Position numbers and translations under genes: made by a program. A stretch of 46,872 nucleotides of DNA from Candidatus Cacconaster equifaecalis (GTDB lineage Bacteria > Bacteroidota > Bacteroidia > Bacteroidales > UBA932), in contig JAGHVE010000011.1 in the NCBI GenBank assembly GCA_018064445.1, positions 1-46,872 of the forward strand, read 5' to 3'. Positions 29,163 to 37,587 of this stretch are shown here, piece after piece; the stretch's first letter is position 1, and the number at the start of each line of letters is the position of its first letter. The notes under the pieces were generated by a model, which made no database searches, was not told the origin of the DNA, and saw only the letters and a list, made by a program, of their open reading frames with translations.

Positions 29163-31279
29163 TAATCTTCTTCCTGGGCTTCCGCTTCGTAAGCCTTGAG
29201 AAGTTTCTCCTGAACATCCATAGGAACCTGCTGGTAGTCAATGAATGTCTGGGTGAAAGTGGCGCGGCCTGAAGTAAGTGAACTCAGTGTGGTTGAATAT
29301 TTGTAAAGTTCGGCGAGAGGAACGCGGGCCTTGAGAATCTGGAATCCTTTTTCGCTGCCCATACCTTCCATTATGCCGCGGCGGTTCTGTAGGTCGCTCA
29401 TAACGTCGCCCACGCAGTCGCCGGGAACCATAATCTCAACCATATAGATAGGCTCCATAATCTTCGGTCCCGCATTCTTGAATGCCTCCTTGAATGCGTT
29501 ACGGCCGGCGATGATGAAGGCGATTTCCTTGCTGTCCACGGGGTGCATCTTGCCGTCATAGACGAATACGCGGATGTCGCGGGCGTATGAACCTGTAAGA
29601 GGGCCTTCCTCAAGTTTCTGTACGAGGCCTTTCTTGATTGCGGGCATGAAGTTGGCGTCGATTGCACCGCCGACAACGCAGTTGTAGAACTCCCAGCGAC
29701 CGCCCCAGGGAAGAGTGAATTCCTCTTTGGCCTTGATGTTCATAACCTGCTCCTTGCCGTCAATCTTGAACTTGGCGAGAGTGTCGACACCTTCCACGAT
29801 AGGCTCGATGAGAAGGGTCACTTCACCGAACTGACCTGCACCGCCGGACTGCTTCTTGTGACGGTATGTCGCATTTGCAACCTTTGTGATGGTCTCACGG
29901 TAAGGAATCTTCGGAGCGAAGAGTTCAACTTCAATTTTATAGTTGTTGTTGATGTTCCATTTGAGGATGTTGATGTGCTGCTCACCCTGTCCGTTGAGGA
30001 TGGTCTGCTTGAGTTCCTTGGAGTATTCCACAACCATTGTGGGGTCCTCTGCGGCGGCGCGGTTGAGAGCCTCGCCGAGTTTCTCCTCATCCTTCTCCTC
30101 TACAGCCTTGATGGCGCAGCGGTATTTTGAAGGAGGGAAAGCAATGGGAGCGACGACGTTGTCGTTTCCGGCGGCATTGAGAGTCTGGTTGATCTTGACG
30201 CTCTTCAGCTTGACCGTACATCCGAGGTCACCGGCAACGAGTTCGGTGACTTTTTCCTTCTTCTTGCCGGCTACGGCGTAGATGGCGGTGATTCTTTCCT
30301 TGGAGTCGCTGCCCATATTGATGACATCGGCACTTTCACCGATCTTGCCTGACATTACCTTGAAATAGGTCACGTCACCGAGGTGCTGCTCGAGGTTGGT
30401 CTTGTAAACGAAGAGAGAAAGGGGAGCCTTTGCATCAGCCTGAGGAGCGGGAGCTATCTCGGTGATGAATTCCATCAGTCTCTTTGTTCCGATGTCCTTC
30501 TTTGAAGAGAGGCAGACTACCGGGTAAACCTCGCCTTTTTCGAAGCCTACCTTGAATCCTTTGTGAATCTCCTCTTCGGTAAGTTCACCTGCATCGAAGA
30601 ATTTTTCCATAAGGGCATCGTCGCCTTCAGCTGCCTTTTCCATCAGTTCGGCACGAAGTTCTTCGGCCTTGCCCTGGAATTCTGCAGGGATGTCAACTTC
30701 CTCGCAGGAACCGTTTTCATCCTTGAAATGGAACATCTTCATCTTTAGGATATCGACGAAACTGTCAAATCCCACACCGGCGTTTACAGGGAACTGGATA
30801 ACTACGGGTTTGCCTCCGAAGGCCTGGTGCAGGCTGTCGAGAGTGTTGTCCCAGTTGGCTTTCTCTGTGTCAAGCTGGTTGACGGCGATGATGACGGGTT
30901 TCTTGTACTGCTCGGCATATCTTCCGTGTATTTCTGTTCCTACCTCCACACCTTGTCCGGCATTGACGAGCATTACCGCTGAGTCGCAGACGTTGAGGCC
31001 CGTGATGACGCCTTCGATGAAGTCATCGGCTCCCGGAGCGTCGATTATGTTCAGTTTGCAGTCCTTTACTTCCGCATAGATGGGTGTTGAATAGATTGAG
31101 CGCTGGTACAGCTGCTCGACTTCGGTGCTGTCAGAAGCGGTGGTCTTAGCTTCGACGGTTCCGCGGCGGTCGATGACCTTGCCTTCGAACAGAATGGCCT
31201 CGGTCAAGGTTGTCTTGCCGCTGCGGGTGCCTCCGAGAAGAACGACGTTTCTCAAGTTGGCTGTGGAGTAGTTTTTCAT
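29162..31279 (-). CDS. fusA2: EF-G paralog EF-G2 lacking key GTPase residues
   Basis: A 705-residue elongation factor G paralog with the five EF-G domains. The P-loop is intact (GGTRSGKT, 16-23). Switch I has RSIY (60-63) where EF-G has RGIT, so the Mg-binding threonine is lost. The G3 box is DAPGA (80-84) instead of DTPGH, so the catalytic histidine is an alanine. The G4 box is NQLD (134-137) instead of NKxD. A paralog with such changes, EF-G2, has been described in Bacteroides as a GTPase-deficient translocase needed for gut colonisation; this gene is its likely orthologue. Domain IV and V segments (GRNAFKEAFKNAGPKIMEP, RRGIMEGMGSEKGFQILKA) are present. It begins the fusA2-lolD-trmN6 unit and has its own promoter. 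Confidence 0.9.
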   Translation of the reverse strand: MKNYSTANLRNVVLLGGTRSGKTTLTEAILFEGKVIDRRGTVEAKTTASDSTEVEQLYQRSIYSTPIYAEVKDCKLNIIDAPGADDFIEGVITGLNVCDSAVMLVNAGQGVEVGTEIHGRYAEQYKKPVIIAVNQLDTEKANWDNTLDSLHQAFGGKPVVIQFPVNAGVGFDSFVDILKMKMFHFKDENGSCEEVDIPAEFQGKAEELRAELMEKAAEGDDALMEKFFDAGELTEEEIHKGFKVGFEKGEVYPVVCLSSKKDIGTKRLMEFITEIAPAPQADAKAPLSLFVYKTNLEQHLGDVTYFKVMSGKIGESADVINMGSDSKERITAIYAVAGKKKEKVTELVAGDLGCTVKLKSVKINQTLNAAGNDNVVAPIAFPPSKYRCAIKAVEEKDEEKLGEALNRAAAEDPTMVVEYSKELKQTILNGQGEQHINILKWNINNNYKIEVELFAPKIPYRETITKVANATYRHKKQSGGAGQFGEVTLLIEPIVEGVDTLAKFKIDGKEQVMNIKAKEEFTLPWGGRWEFYNCVVGGAIDANFMPAIKKGLVQKLEEGPLTGSYARDIRVFVYDGKMHPVDSKEIAFIIAGRNAFKEAFKNAGPKIMEPIYMVEIMVPGDCVGDVMSDLQNRRGIMEGMGSEKGFQILKARVPLAELYKYSTTLSSLTSGRATFTQTFIDYQQVPMDVQEKLLKAYEAEAQEED

Positions 31280-31322
31280 TTTGTATAAACGTTTGTTTTA
31301 TTGAGTACTAAGGTATAGTTTG

Positions 31323-31354
31323 CAAATATAAAAAAATCCTTTCAATCTGCCAAA
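31323..31354 (-). promoter_or_regulatory. Promoter of fusA2
   Basis: On the minus strand TTTG (31354-31351), 20 bp, then TATATTTG (31330-31323): near-perfect consensus. The -33 element and part of the spacer lie inside the 3' end of mrp. The leader to the ATG at 31279 is about 38 bases. Confidence 0.8.
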
Positions 31355-32238
31355 CGTGAGGCCGCATCTTTCATGGCATCGAAAACGGGGCCGTCGGAAA
31401 GGGCTGCGGGATTGCCCTCGTCGCCTCCTTCCCTGACACTCTGGACGAGGGGAATTTGGCCCAAAAGGGGAATACCGTATTTTTCAGCCATCTCCCTGCC
31501 TCCGTCCTTGCCGAAGATGTAATAACGGTTTTCCGGAAGTTCTGCCGGAGTGAACCACGACATGTTTTCGATTATACCATATATCGGCTTGTCAATCTGA
31601 GGGTTGCGGAACATATTGACACCTTTTTCCACGTCGCTCAGCGCTACGGCCTGCGGAGTGGTGACGATAATCGCCCCGGTCATCGGGATATCGTGTACCA
31701 GAGAGATATGTATGTCCCCGGTTCCGGGAGGAAGGTCAATCAGCAGATAGTCGAGTTCTCCCCATTCTACCTGAAGAATCATCTGCTTGAGGGCATTACA
31801 GGCCATCGGGCCGCGCCAGATGAGGGCCTGTTCCCTTTTTGCGAAATAACCGATGCTCATCCACTTCACCCCGAATTTCTCTATCGGGACAATGATTTCC
31901 TTGCAATCGTCTGTCAGGGGTTCGGTTGGAGGGAGGGGCTCTCCCATTTCGTCGAAGACGTCCACCCGTGGAACCATTCCTTCCGTGCCGGTCATCTTCG
32001 GGATGGACGGGCCGTAGACGTCCGCATCGGCAAGCCCGACCTTGTAGCCCATACGGGCAAGGGTCACGGCGAGGTTGACTGCCACGGTGGATTTGCCTAC
32101 ACCTCCTTTCCCGGAGGCCACGGCAATGATTTTTCCTACTTTTTCAAGTTGTTCCATACCCAGTTCAAGCGGCCTCTTCCTTGGCTGCGGTTTGGGCTGG
32201 TTGGGGTTGTACGGGGCTTTTATTTCATTCGGGTTCAT
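31342..32238 (-). CDS. mrp: Mrp/ApbC-type P-loop ATPase, Fe-S carrier, without N-terminal DUF59 domain
   Basis: Dimeric P-loop ATPase that carries Fe-S clusters to target proteins. The 298-residue protein starts MNPNEIKAPYNPN and goes quickly to the deviant Walker A SGKGGVGKST (about 41-50), then LADADVYGPSIPKM, LLIDLPPGTGD and NMSWFTPAELPENRY. Usual bacterial Mrp (about 360 residues) has an N-terminal DUF59 domain that is missing here; a stand-alone DUF59 protein is encoded at 2404-2718. No CxxC is seen near NMSWF. ATG 32238 is chosen; a longer frame would run over the promoter. Confidence 0.9.
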   Translation of the reverse strand: MNPNEIKAPYNPNQPKPQPRKRPLELGMEQLEKVGKIIAVASGKGGVGKSTVAVNLAVTLARMGYKVGLADADVYGPSIPKMTGTEGMVPRVDVFDEMGEPLPPTEPLTDDCKEIIVPIEKFGVKWMSIGYFAKREQALIWRGPMACNALKQMILQVEWGELDYLLIDLPPGTGDIHISLVHDIPMTGAIIVTTPQAVALSDVEKGVNMFRNPQIDKPIYGIIENMSWFTPAELPENRYYIFGKDGGREMAEKYGIPLLGQIPLVQSVREGGDEGNPAALSDGPVFDAMKDAASRLAD

Positions 32239-32242
32239 ATTG

Positions 32243-32250
32243 CAAAGATA
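32243..32250 (-). promoter_or_regulatory. -7 element of mrp
   Basis: The minus strand reads TATCTTTG (TAnnTTTG). It ends only 4 bp before the mrp ATG, so the transcript would be leaderless or nearly so. No TTTG is seen at the expected -33 position. Confidence 0.6.
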
Positions 32251-32278
32251 ACAATGATTTGTGAAACTTTGCGCAAAA

Positions 32279-32293
32279 CGCGAGTCACTCGCG
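32279..32293. promoter_or_regulatory. Inverted repeat between divergent mrp and ThiL-like promoters (candidate operator)
   Basis: CGCGAG (32279-32284) and CTCGCG (32288-32293) form a perfect palindrome around TCA. It lies between the two divergent -7 elements and would cover the -33 region of the rightward promoter. It is too short and without a T run to be a terminator. Operator function is an inference. Confidence 0.35.
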
Positions 32294-32311
32294 TATGTGC
32301 AAGGAAATTCG

Positions 32312-32319
32312 TATATTTG
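32312..32319 (+). promoter_or_regulatory. -7 element of the ThiL-like gene
   Basis: TATATTTG matches TAnnTTTG and ends 5 bp before the ATG at 32325, predicting a leaderless or nearly leaderless transcript. Confidence 0.6.
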
Positions 32320-32324
32320 CAGGT

Positions 32325-33308
32325 ATGAGAACGGAAATATCATCGGTCGGAAAATGGAATATGATAGAGAAACTTCTGGCCCTCAGTGGGATGGAAGCTT
32401 CATCAACCGTGATTGAAGGGAAGGGGAGCCAGTGCTCCTGCTCCCACGCGATTCTTCTGGAGGGGGTTGACTTCGACCTTGTCTATACACCCCTCCGGCA
32501 TCTGGGTTACAAGGCTGTCCTCTATGTCCTGGGTGACCTGTACGCTTCGCTCCGCACTCCGGAGGCGCTTTCAGTGAACCTCGGTCTCTCGAAGAGATTC
32601 TGCTACGAAGACGTGGAGACCCTGTGGCAGGGGATGGTGGCCGCCTGCGGCGAGCACGGCGTAAAGAGAATTTCCCTTGACCTTAATCCTTCCGTCAATG
32701 GACTGTGCATCAGCCTTTCCGCTCTCGGTTCGCAGAAAAAGAAAGTTCTCGACAACGTCCCGCAGACAAAGAATATGGACCTCATCTGCCTGACCGGGCA
32801 CGTGGGGGCCGCCTATATGGGACTTCACATACTTGAGAGGGAGAAGGTCGCCTTCACCTCGACGAACGTGCAGCCGGAACTTGAAAAATACAAGGCTGTC
32901 CTCGGAAGTTATCTCAGCCCCGAGATAAAGAGTGACACGGTCAGCCGCTTCATTGAGGCGGGATGCATACCTTCGAAGGGATTTTTCGTTTCCAGGGGGC
33001 TCGGGGCCGCCGTCCTCCAGCTGGTGAAGGAGACAGGTCTCGGAGCCAAGATCTATCTTGACAAGATACCCATCTCCTCACAGACCTTTGCGGTCGCCGA
33101 GGAGTTGAATATGGACGCAATAACAGCCGCGATGAACGGAGGTGACGACTACAAGTTCATTTTCACGGTGCCGATTGAGAAGCACGAGGTGATTCGTCAC
33201 GATTTTCAGGATTATGACATAATAGGTCACACGGCAAAGCCCGAAGTCGGGGCCGTGATGGTCACTCCGGAAGGCGCGGAACTGGAAATCAGGGCGCAAG
33301 GATTCTGA
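32325..33308 (+). CDS. ThiL-fold (AIR synthase family) protein with degenerate active site
   Basis: A 327-residue protein, full length for Bacteroidota thiamine-monophosphate kinase (ThiL). Family features remain: MRTEISSVG start, EGVDFDLVYTPLRHLGYKA, LGLSKRF, MDLICLTGHVGAAYMGL, KIPI...TFAVAEELNMD, MNGGDDYKF and a GAELEIRAQGF end. The metal/ATP residues are gone: GDDAA is replaced by GSQCSC (34-39), the D before EGVDFDL is A42, GGDTT is replaced by LDLNP (118-122), and DxSDGL is replaced by FVSRGL (about 221-226). It is therefore unlikely to phosphorylate thiamine phosphate; a structural or regulatory role, or decay in progress, is possible. The reading frame is intact. It precedes ispE by 2 bp, which suggests co-transcription. 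Confidence 0.8.
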   Translation: MRTEISSVGKWNMIEKLLALSGMEASSTVIEGKGSQCSCSHAILLEGVDFDLVYTPLRHLGYKAVLYVLGDLYASLRTPEALSVNLGLSKRFCYEDVETLWQGMVAACGEHGVKRISLDLNPSVNGLCISLSALGSQKKKVLDNVPQTKNMDLICLTGHVGAAYMGLHILEREKVAFTSTNVQPELEKYKAVLGSYLSPEIKSDTVSRFIEAGCIPSKGFFVSRGLGAAVLQLVKETGLGAKIYLDKIPISSQTFAVAEELNMDAITAAMNGGDDYKFIFTVPIEKHEVIRHDFQDYDIIGHTAKPEVGAVMVTPEGAELEIRAQGF

Positions 33309-33310
33309 AA

Positions 33311-34075
33311 ATGTTGTTTTTCCCCAACGCAAAAATAAATCTCGGGCTGAATGTCGTGGCGAAAAGAGAGGACGGTTACCACGACATCGAGACCATATTC
33401 GTCCCTGTCCCGGGCTTGTATGACGTTTTGGAGGTCGTTTTCAGTGAAAGGAACGGATTCAGTCTGTACGGTGCATCCCTCGACTGTTCCGCCGACGACA
33501 ACCTCTGTGTGAAAGCCTGCCGGAGGATGCAGGAAAAATACGGACTTCCGCCGGTGTGGATAAATCTTTACAAGAAGATTCCCACGGGAGCAGGACTGGG
33601 CGGCGGTTCTTCCGATGCTGCATTCACAATCAAGGCTCTGGATACCCTGTTCGAACTGGGGTTGTCCGAAAAGCAGATGGCGCAGGAGGCCGCGGCTCTC
33701 GGCAGCGACTGCCCCTTCTTCATCTACAACAGACCCATGTTTGCGACCGGACGTGGTGAAGTGCTGGAAGATATCGGCATCCCTCAACTGGCCTCTCTCG
33801 AAATAAAGGTTTACCCCCAGAAAGAGTTCGTGTCGACGGCGCAGGCATACGCCGGAATCACTCCCGGCAGGCCGGAAATATCTCTGAAAGAGGCTGTCAC
33901 AAACCCCGTATCGCAATGGAAAAAGATGATTTTCAACGACTTTGAGAAAAGCGTCTTCGAAAGATTCCCCAATCTGAGAAAAGTCAAGGAAAAACTCTAC
34001 GGGGAGGGGGCTCTGTATGCCTCCATGACAGGGTCCGGTTCTGCGCTCTATTCTTTGTCCCAGAGAAGTTCGTAG
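33311..34075 (+). CDS. ispE: 4-diphosphocytidyl-2-C-methyl-D-erythritol kinase
   Basis: GHMP kinase of the MEP isoprenoid pathway. The 254-residue protein begins MLFFPNAKINLGLNVVAKREDGYHDIETIFVPV-like. It has the ATP loop PTGAGLGGGSSDAAF (about 95-109), ALGSDCPFFI, and ends with [11 protein letters not shown] (about 241-251), the third GHMP motif. The protein is slightly short at the C-terminus compared with E. coli IspE (283). The last 28 bp overlap the 3' end of rnr on the other strand. Confidence 0.93.
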   Translation: MLFFPNAKINLGLNVVAKREDGYHDIETIFVPVPGLYDVLEVVFSERNGFSLYGASLDCSADDNLCVKACRRMQEKYGLPPVWINLYKKIPTGAGLGGGSSDAAFTIKALDTLFELGLSEKQMAQEAAALGSDCPFFIYNRPMFATGRGEVLEDIGIPQLASLEIKVYPQKEFVSTAQAYAGITPGRPEISLKEAVTNPVSQWKKMIFNDFEKSVFERFPNLRKVKEKLYGEGALYASMTGSGSALYSLSQRSS

Positions 34076-36015
34076 TCCAGAACCTTCTGCTCCAGAGAGG
34101 CTCTGGTCACTCTGACGCGGACCTTGTCCCCGAGGTGGAACACCCGCCCGGAAGCTTTGGCCCTCGTGATGAAGTTCTCCTCGTCGAATACAAGATAGTC
34201 CTCCCTGATATCGCGGATGGAGACCATACCTTCGATTTTGGTAGGCTCCACCTCTACATAGATTCCCCATTCCGTCAGGCCGCTGACTGTACCGTCGAAT
34301 TCCTGCCCGACATAGTCCTGCATATATTCCACCAGCTTGTATTTCACGCTTTCCCGTTCGGCGTCAGTCGCCAGCTGCTCCCGCATCGAGGCGTACCGGC
34401 ACTTGTCCTCGTATGTCAGCTTGTCCTGGCTCTTTCCTCCCGAGGTGTAGATGTCGAGAAGACGGTGTACCATCATATCGGGGTAGCGCCTGATGGGGGA
34501 GGTGAAGTGGGTGTAGTATTTGAAGGCCAGACCGTAGTGTCCGACGTTGTCGGTACTGTAGCGGGCTCTTGCCATACTGCGAAAGGCCAGCATCTGGAGC
34601 ACGCTTTCCTCGGGCTTGCCGCGTGTTGAGGAGATAAGTGCGTTGAGACTTTTCGAGGCCACCTTTGCGGTTGAGGTGTCTCCGAGTTTGTGGCCGAAAT
34701 TCCGGGCGAAAGAGCGGAGCGACTCGAGTTTTTCAGGGTTGGGGTCCTCGTGGATACGATAGACGAAGGTCGGATCCTTCGCCTTGCATTTCCGCGCCAC
34801 GAATTCCGCCACCGTGCGGTTGGCCAGCAGCATAAACTCTTCAATCAGGAAATTGCTCTCGACGGAGATTTTCCTTACGACGTCAACCGGTTTGCCCGCA
34901 GCGTCCACAATTACCTTCATTTCAGGCCTTTCAAAGGAGATTGCACCGGCTTCGAAGCGGCGTTTCCTCAACAGCGAGGCAATGGAGTGCAGTTTGAGGA
35001 TTTCGGCGGAAAGAGGTCCTTCCCCTCCTTCGATGATTTTCTGCACCTCCTCATAGTTGAATCTGAAGTCCGACCGGATGACGGTGTGTCCGAACCAGAC
35101 ATCCCTGACCTTCGCCTTCTCGTCCATCCTGAAGACGACGCTGTAGCAGAGTTTGTCCTCCTGAGGGCGGAGAGAGCACAATTTGTTTGAAAGGGCTTCC
35201 GGAAGCATCGGGACGGTGCGGTCCACCAGATATACGGAGGTTCCGCGTTCGAAGGCCTCCTTGTCGAGGACCGAACCGGGGGTGACGTAATGTGTCACGT
35301 CCGCGATATGGACACCTATCTCGAAAAGACCGTCCTCAACGGTGCGGAAAGAGAGTGCGTCATCGAAGTCCTTGGCATCGGCGGGGTCTATCGTGAAAGT
35401 GGTGATATCCCGGAAATCCCTTCTTCCGGCAATCTCCTTTTCCGTGATTTCGGCAGAGAGTTCATCGGCCGCCTTTTCCACAGCCTCTTCAAACTTGTAG
35501 GGCAGACCGTATGCCGCAAGGATGGCGTGCATTTCGGTTTCGTTCTCCCCGGGTTTTCCCAGAACGTCCAGTATGCGTCCGCAAGGTTCAAAACTGCGGT
35601 CAGGCCAGCCGGTGACAAGGACTGAGACTTTCTGCCCGTCCGCCGGCGGCACGGGACCTTCTATCCGTATGTCGTATGGCATCGACTTGCTTTCCACGAT
35701 GGCCCAGGCCCTGTTTCCCCTGACCGCCAGAGTTCCTATATGGGGTTTGGTGCTTCTGGCGATGACATTCAGGACGGTCCCTTCCACTCTCTTTTCCAAT
35801 CCCTTGTTTTTCCGTGCGGTTACGCCGACTCTCACGGTGTCTCCGTGGAGAGCTTTTTTCACCTGTCTGACAGGGATATATATGTCATCTTCCCATCCTT
35901 CCACCTTCACGAACCCGAATCCGCTCGCCGTCATTGAAAACAGCCCGGTCACCTCTTCCAGCGTCCTTCTTTTCCTTGCGGGCTTTTTGAATTTTTTAAC
36001 TTTTTTAGTTGGCAT
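34048..36015 (-). CDS. rnr: Ribonuclease R
   Basis: 3'-5' exoribonuclease of the RNB family that degrades structured RNA. The 655-residue protein has a basic N-terminus ([17 protein letters not shown]), cold-shock OB domains ([17 protein letters not shown]), the RNB domain with catalytic aspartates in [12 protein letters not shown] (210-221), and a C-terminal S1 domain (about 575-650). It is shorter than E. coli RNase R (813) mainly because it lacks the long N-terminal HTH and C-terminal basic tail. ATG 36015 fits. It converges on ispE with 28 bp overlap and diverges from gpmI. Confidence 0.94.
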   Translation of the reverse strand: MPTKKVKKFKKPARKRRTLEEVTGLFSMTASGFGFVKVEGWEDDIYIPVRQVKKALHGDTVRVGVTARKNKGLEKRVEGTVLNVIARSTKPHIGTLAVRGNRAWAIVESKSMPYDIRIEGPVPPADGQKVSVLVTGWPDRSFEPCGRILDVLGKPGENETEMHAILAAYGLPYKFEEAVEKAADELSAEITEKEIAGRRDFRDITTFTIDPADAKDFDDALSFRTVEDGLFEIGVHIADVTHYVTPGSVLDKEAFERGTSVYLVDRTVPMLPEALSNKLCSLRPQEDKLCYSVVFRMDEKAKVRDVWFGHTVIRSDFRFNYEEVQKIIEGGEGPLSAEILKLHSIASLLRKRRFEAGAISFERPEMKVIVDAAGKPVDVVRKISVESNFLIEEFMLLANRTVAEFVARKCKAKDPTFVYRIHEDPNPEKLESLRSFARNFGHKLGDTSTAKVASKSLNALISSTRGKPEESVLQMLAFRSMARARYSTDNVGHYGLAFKYYTHFTSPIRRYPDMMVHRLLDIYTSGGKSQDKLTYEDKCRYASMREQLATDAERESVKYKLVEYMQDYVGQEFDGTVSGLTEWGIYVEVEPTKIEGMVSIRDIREDYLVFDEENFITRAKASGRVFHLGDKVRVRVTRASLEQKVLDYELLWDKE

Positions 36016-36023
36016 ATATTGTT

Positions 36024-36031
36024 TAAATTTG
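36024..36031 (+). promoter_or_regulatory. -7 element of gpmI
   Basis: TAAATTTG matches TAnnTTTG, 32 bp before the gpmI ATG at 36064. The -33 position is in a T-rich tract without a clear TTTG. Confidence 0.5.
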
Positions 36032-36063
36032 CACGTTTCAAAGGTTACAAAATTAACAAAAAT

Positions 36064-37581
36064 ATGGATAAGAAAGTATTGCTGATGATTCTTGACGGAT
36101 GGGGCGAGGGTAAAAAGGACCGCACCAACGCCATTTACACTACCGGAACTCCCGAAATAGACGCGTTGCGCGCGAAATATCCCTTCTCACACCTGTCCGC
36201 CTGCGGTCAGGACGTGGGTCTTCCCGACGGGCAGATGGGCAACTCGGAAGTGGGGCACCTCAATATCGGCGGCGGCCGTATCGTGTATCAGGACCTGGTG
36301 AAGATAAATATGGCCTGCCAGGCACATACTCTGCTGGAAAACAATGAGATAAAGAAGGTTTACGATTATGTGGGGGAAAAGGGTTGCTCTCTCCATTTCA
36401 TGGGCCTCTGCTCACACGGAGGAGTTCACAGTTCCTTGAACCATCTTTACGAATTTCTCGCGGAAGCCGCTAAAGCCGGCCTGCCCAAGGTCTTCGTACA
36501 CTGCCTGATGGACGGCCGTGACACCGACCCCAAGAGCGGAAAGGGATTCATAGAGGAACTGGAAAGCAGGATGGCTGCTACGACAGGTAAGGTGGCATCC
36601 GTATGCGGACGTTTCTACACGATGGACCGCGACAAGAGGTGGGAGAGAGTAAAGGAGGGTTATGACCTGATAGTGAACGGGAAAGGCAAGAAAGCGACCT
36701 CAGCCGTACAGGCGATTCAGGAGTCATACGACGAGGGGGTGACGGACGAATTCATCAAGCCTGTCAGCATAGTCGGAAAGGACGGCAACCCCGTCGCCAC
36801 AATCAAGGAGGGGGATGCCGTGATTTTCTTCAATTTCCGTAACGACAGGGCCCGTGAAATAACCAACGTGCTCACACAGACGGATATGCCCGATATGGGA
36901 ATGAAGACGATACCTCTCTACTACTGCTGTCTCACTCCATACGATGACAAATTCACCGGCCTGCATATCCTGTTTGACAAGGAGAACGTGCAGAAGACTC
37001 TCGGAGAGGTGGTTGCGGCTGCAGGAAAACGGCAGCTCCGCATTGCCGAGACGGAAAAATATGCCCACGTGACCTTCTTCTTCAACGGCGGCCGTGAGAA
37101 GGAATTCGAGAACGAGGACCGTATTCTCATCAACTCGCCGAAGGTTGCGACGTATGATCTCCAGCCCGAGATGAGCGCCCCTCTGGTAAAGGAGGCTCTG
37201 GTGGCCGACCTTCAGACACAGAAGCACGATATGGTGATTCTGAACTTTGCCAACGGCGATATGGTCGGGCATACGGGTGTCTATGAAGCTATATGCTCCG
37301 CAGTACGATACATCGACAGCGCAGTGGGAGAGGTTGTCCGCACAGCAAGAGCCAACGGCTACACCGTGCTGATCACTGCGGACCACGGCAACGCCGACAA
37401 CGCCGTCAACCCCGACGGAACACCGAATACGGCACACTCCCTGAACACGGTGCAGTTCATCGTGGTCGATGACGACATTAAGGAGGTAAGGGACGGACGT
37501 CTTGCCGACATAGCCCCCACCATTCTGAAACTTATGGGAATCGCCCAGCCGGCGGAAATGACAGGAACCCCTCTCGTATAA
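36064..37581 (+). CDS. gpmI: 2,3-bisphosphoglycerate-independent phosphoglycerate mutase
   Basis: Mn-dependent glycolytic enzyme that interconverts 3- and 2-phosphoglycerate through a phosphoserine. The 505-residue protein has the family length. The nucleophile is S61 in [51 protein letters not shown] and [12 protein letters not shown] carry the metal and substrate residues. The ATG at 36064 ([16 protein letters not shown]) is the family start. dnaE follows by 6 bp. Confidence 0.96.
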   Translation: MDKKVLLMILDGWGEGKKDRTNAIYTTGTPEIDALRAKYPFSHLSACGQDVGLPDGQMGNSEVGHLNIGGGRIVYQDLVKINMACQAHTLLENNEIKKVYDYVGEKGCSLHFMGLCSHGGVHSSLNHLYEFLAEAAKAGLPKVFVHCLMDGRDTDPKSGKGFIEELESRMAATTGKVASVCGRFYTMDRDKRWERVKEGYDLIVNGKGKKATSAVQAIQESYDEGVTDEFIKPVSIVGKDGNPVATIKEGDAVIFFNFRNDRAREITNVLTQTDMPDMGMKTIPLYYCCLTPYDDKFTGLHILFDKENVQKTLGEVVAAAGKRQLRIAETEKYAHVTFFFNGGREKEFENEDRILINSPKVATYDLQPEMSAPLVKEALVADLQTQKHDMVILNFANGDMVGHTGVYEAICSAVRYIDSAVGEVVRTARANGYTVLITADHGNADNAVNPDGTPNTAHSLNTVQFIVVDDDIKEVRDGRLADIAPTILKLMGIAQPAEMTGTPLV

Positions 37582-37587
37582 GGAATT

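Noticed and set aside
32295-32324. Longer start for the ThiL-like protein
   Set aside because: It would translate through the -7 element, and MRTEIS is the conserved family start.
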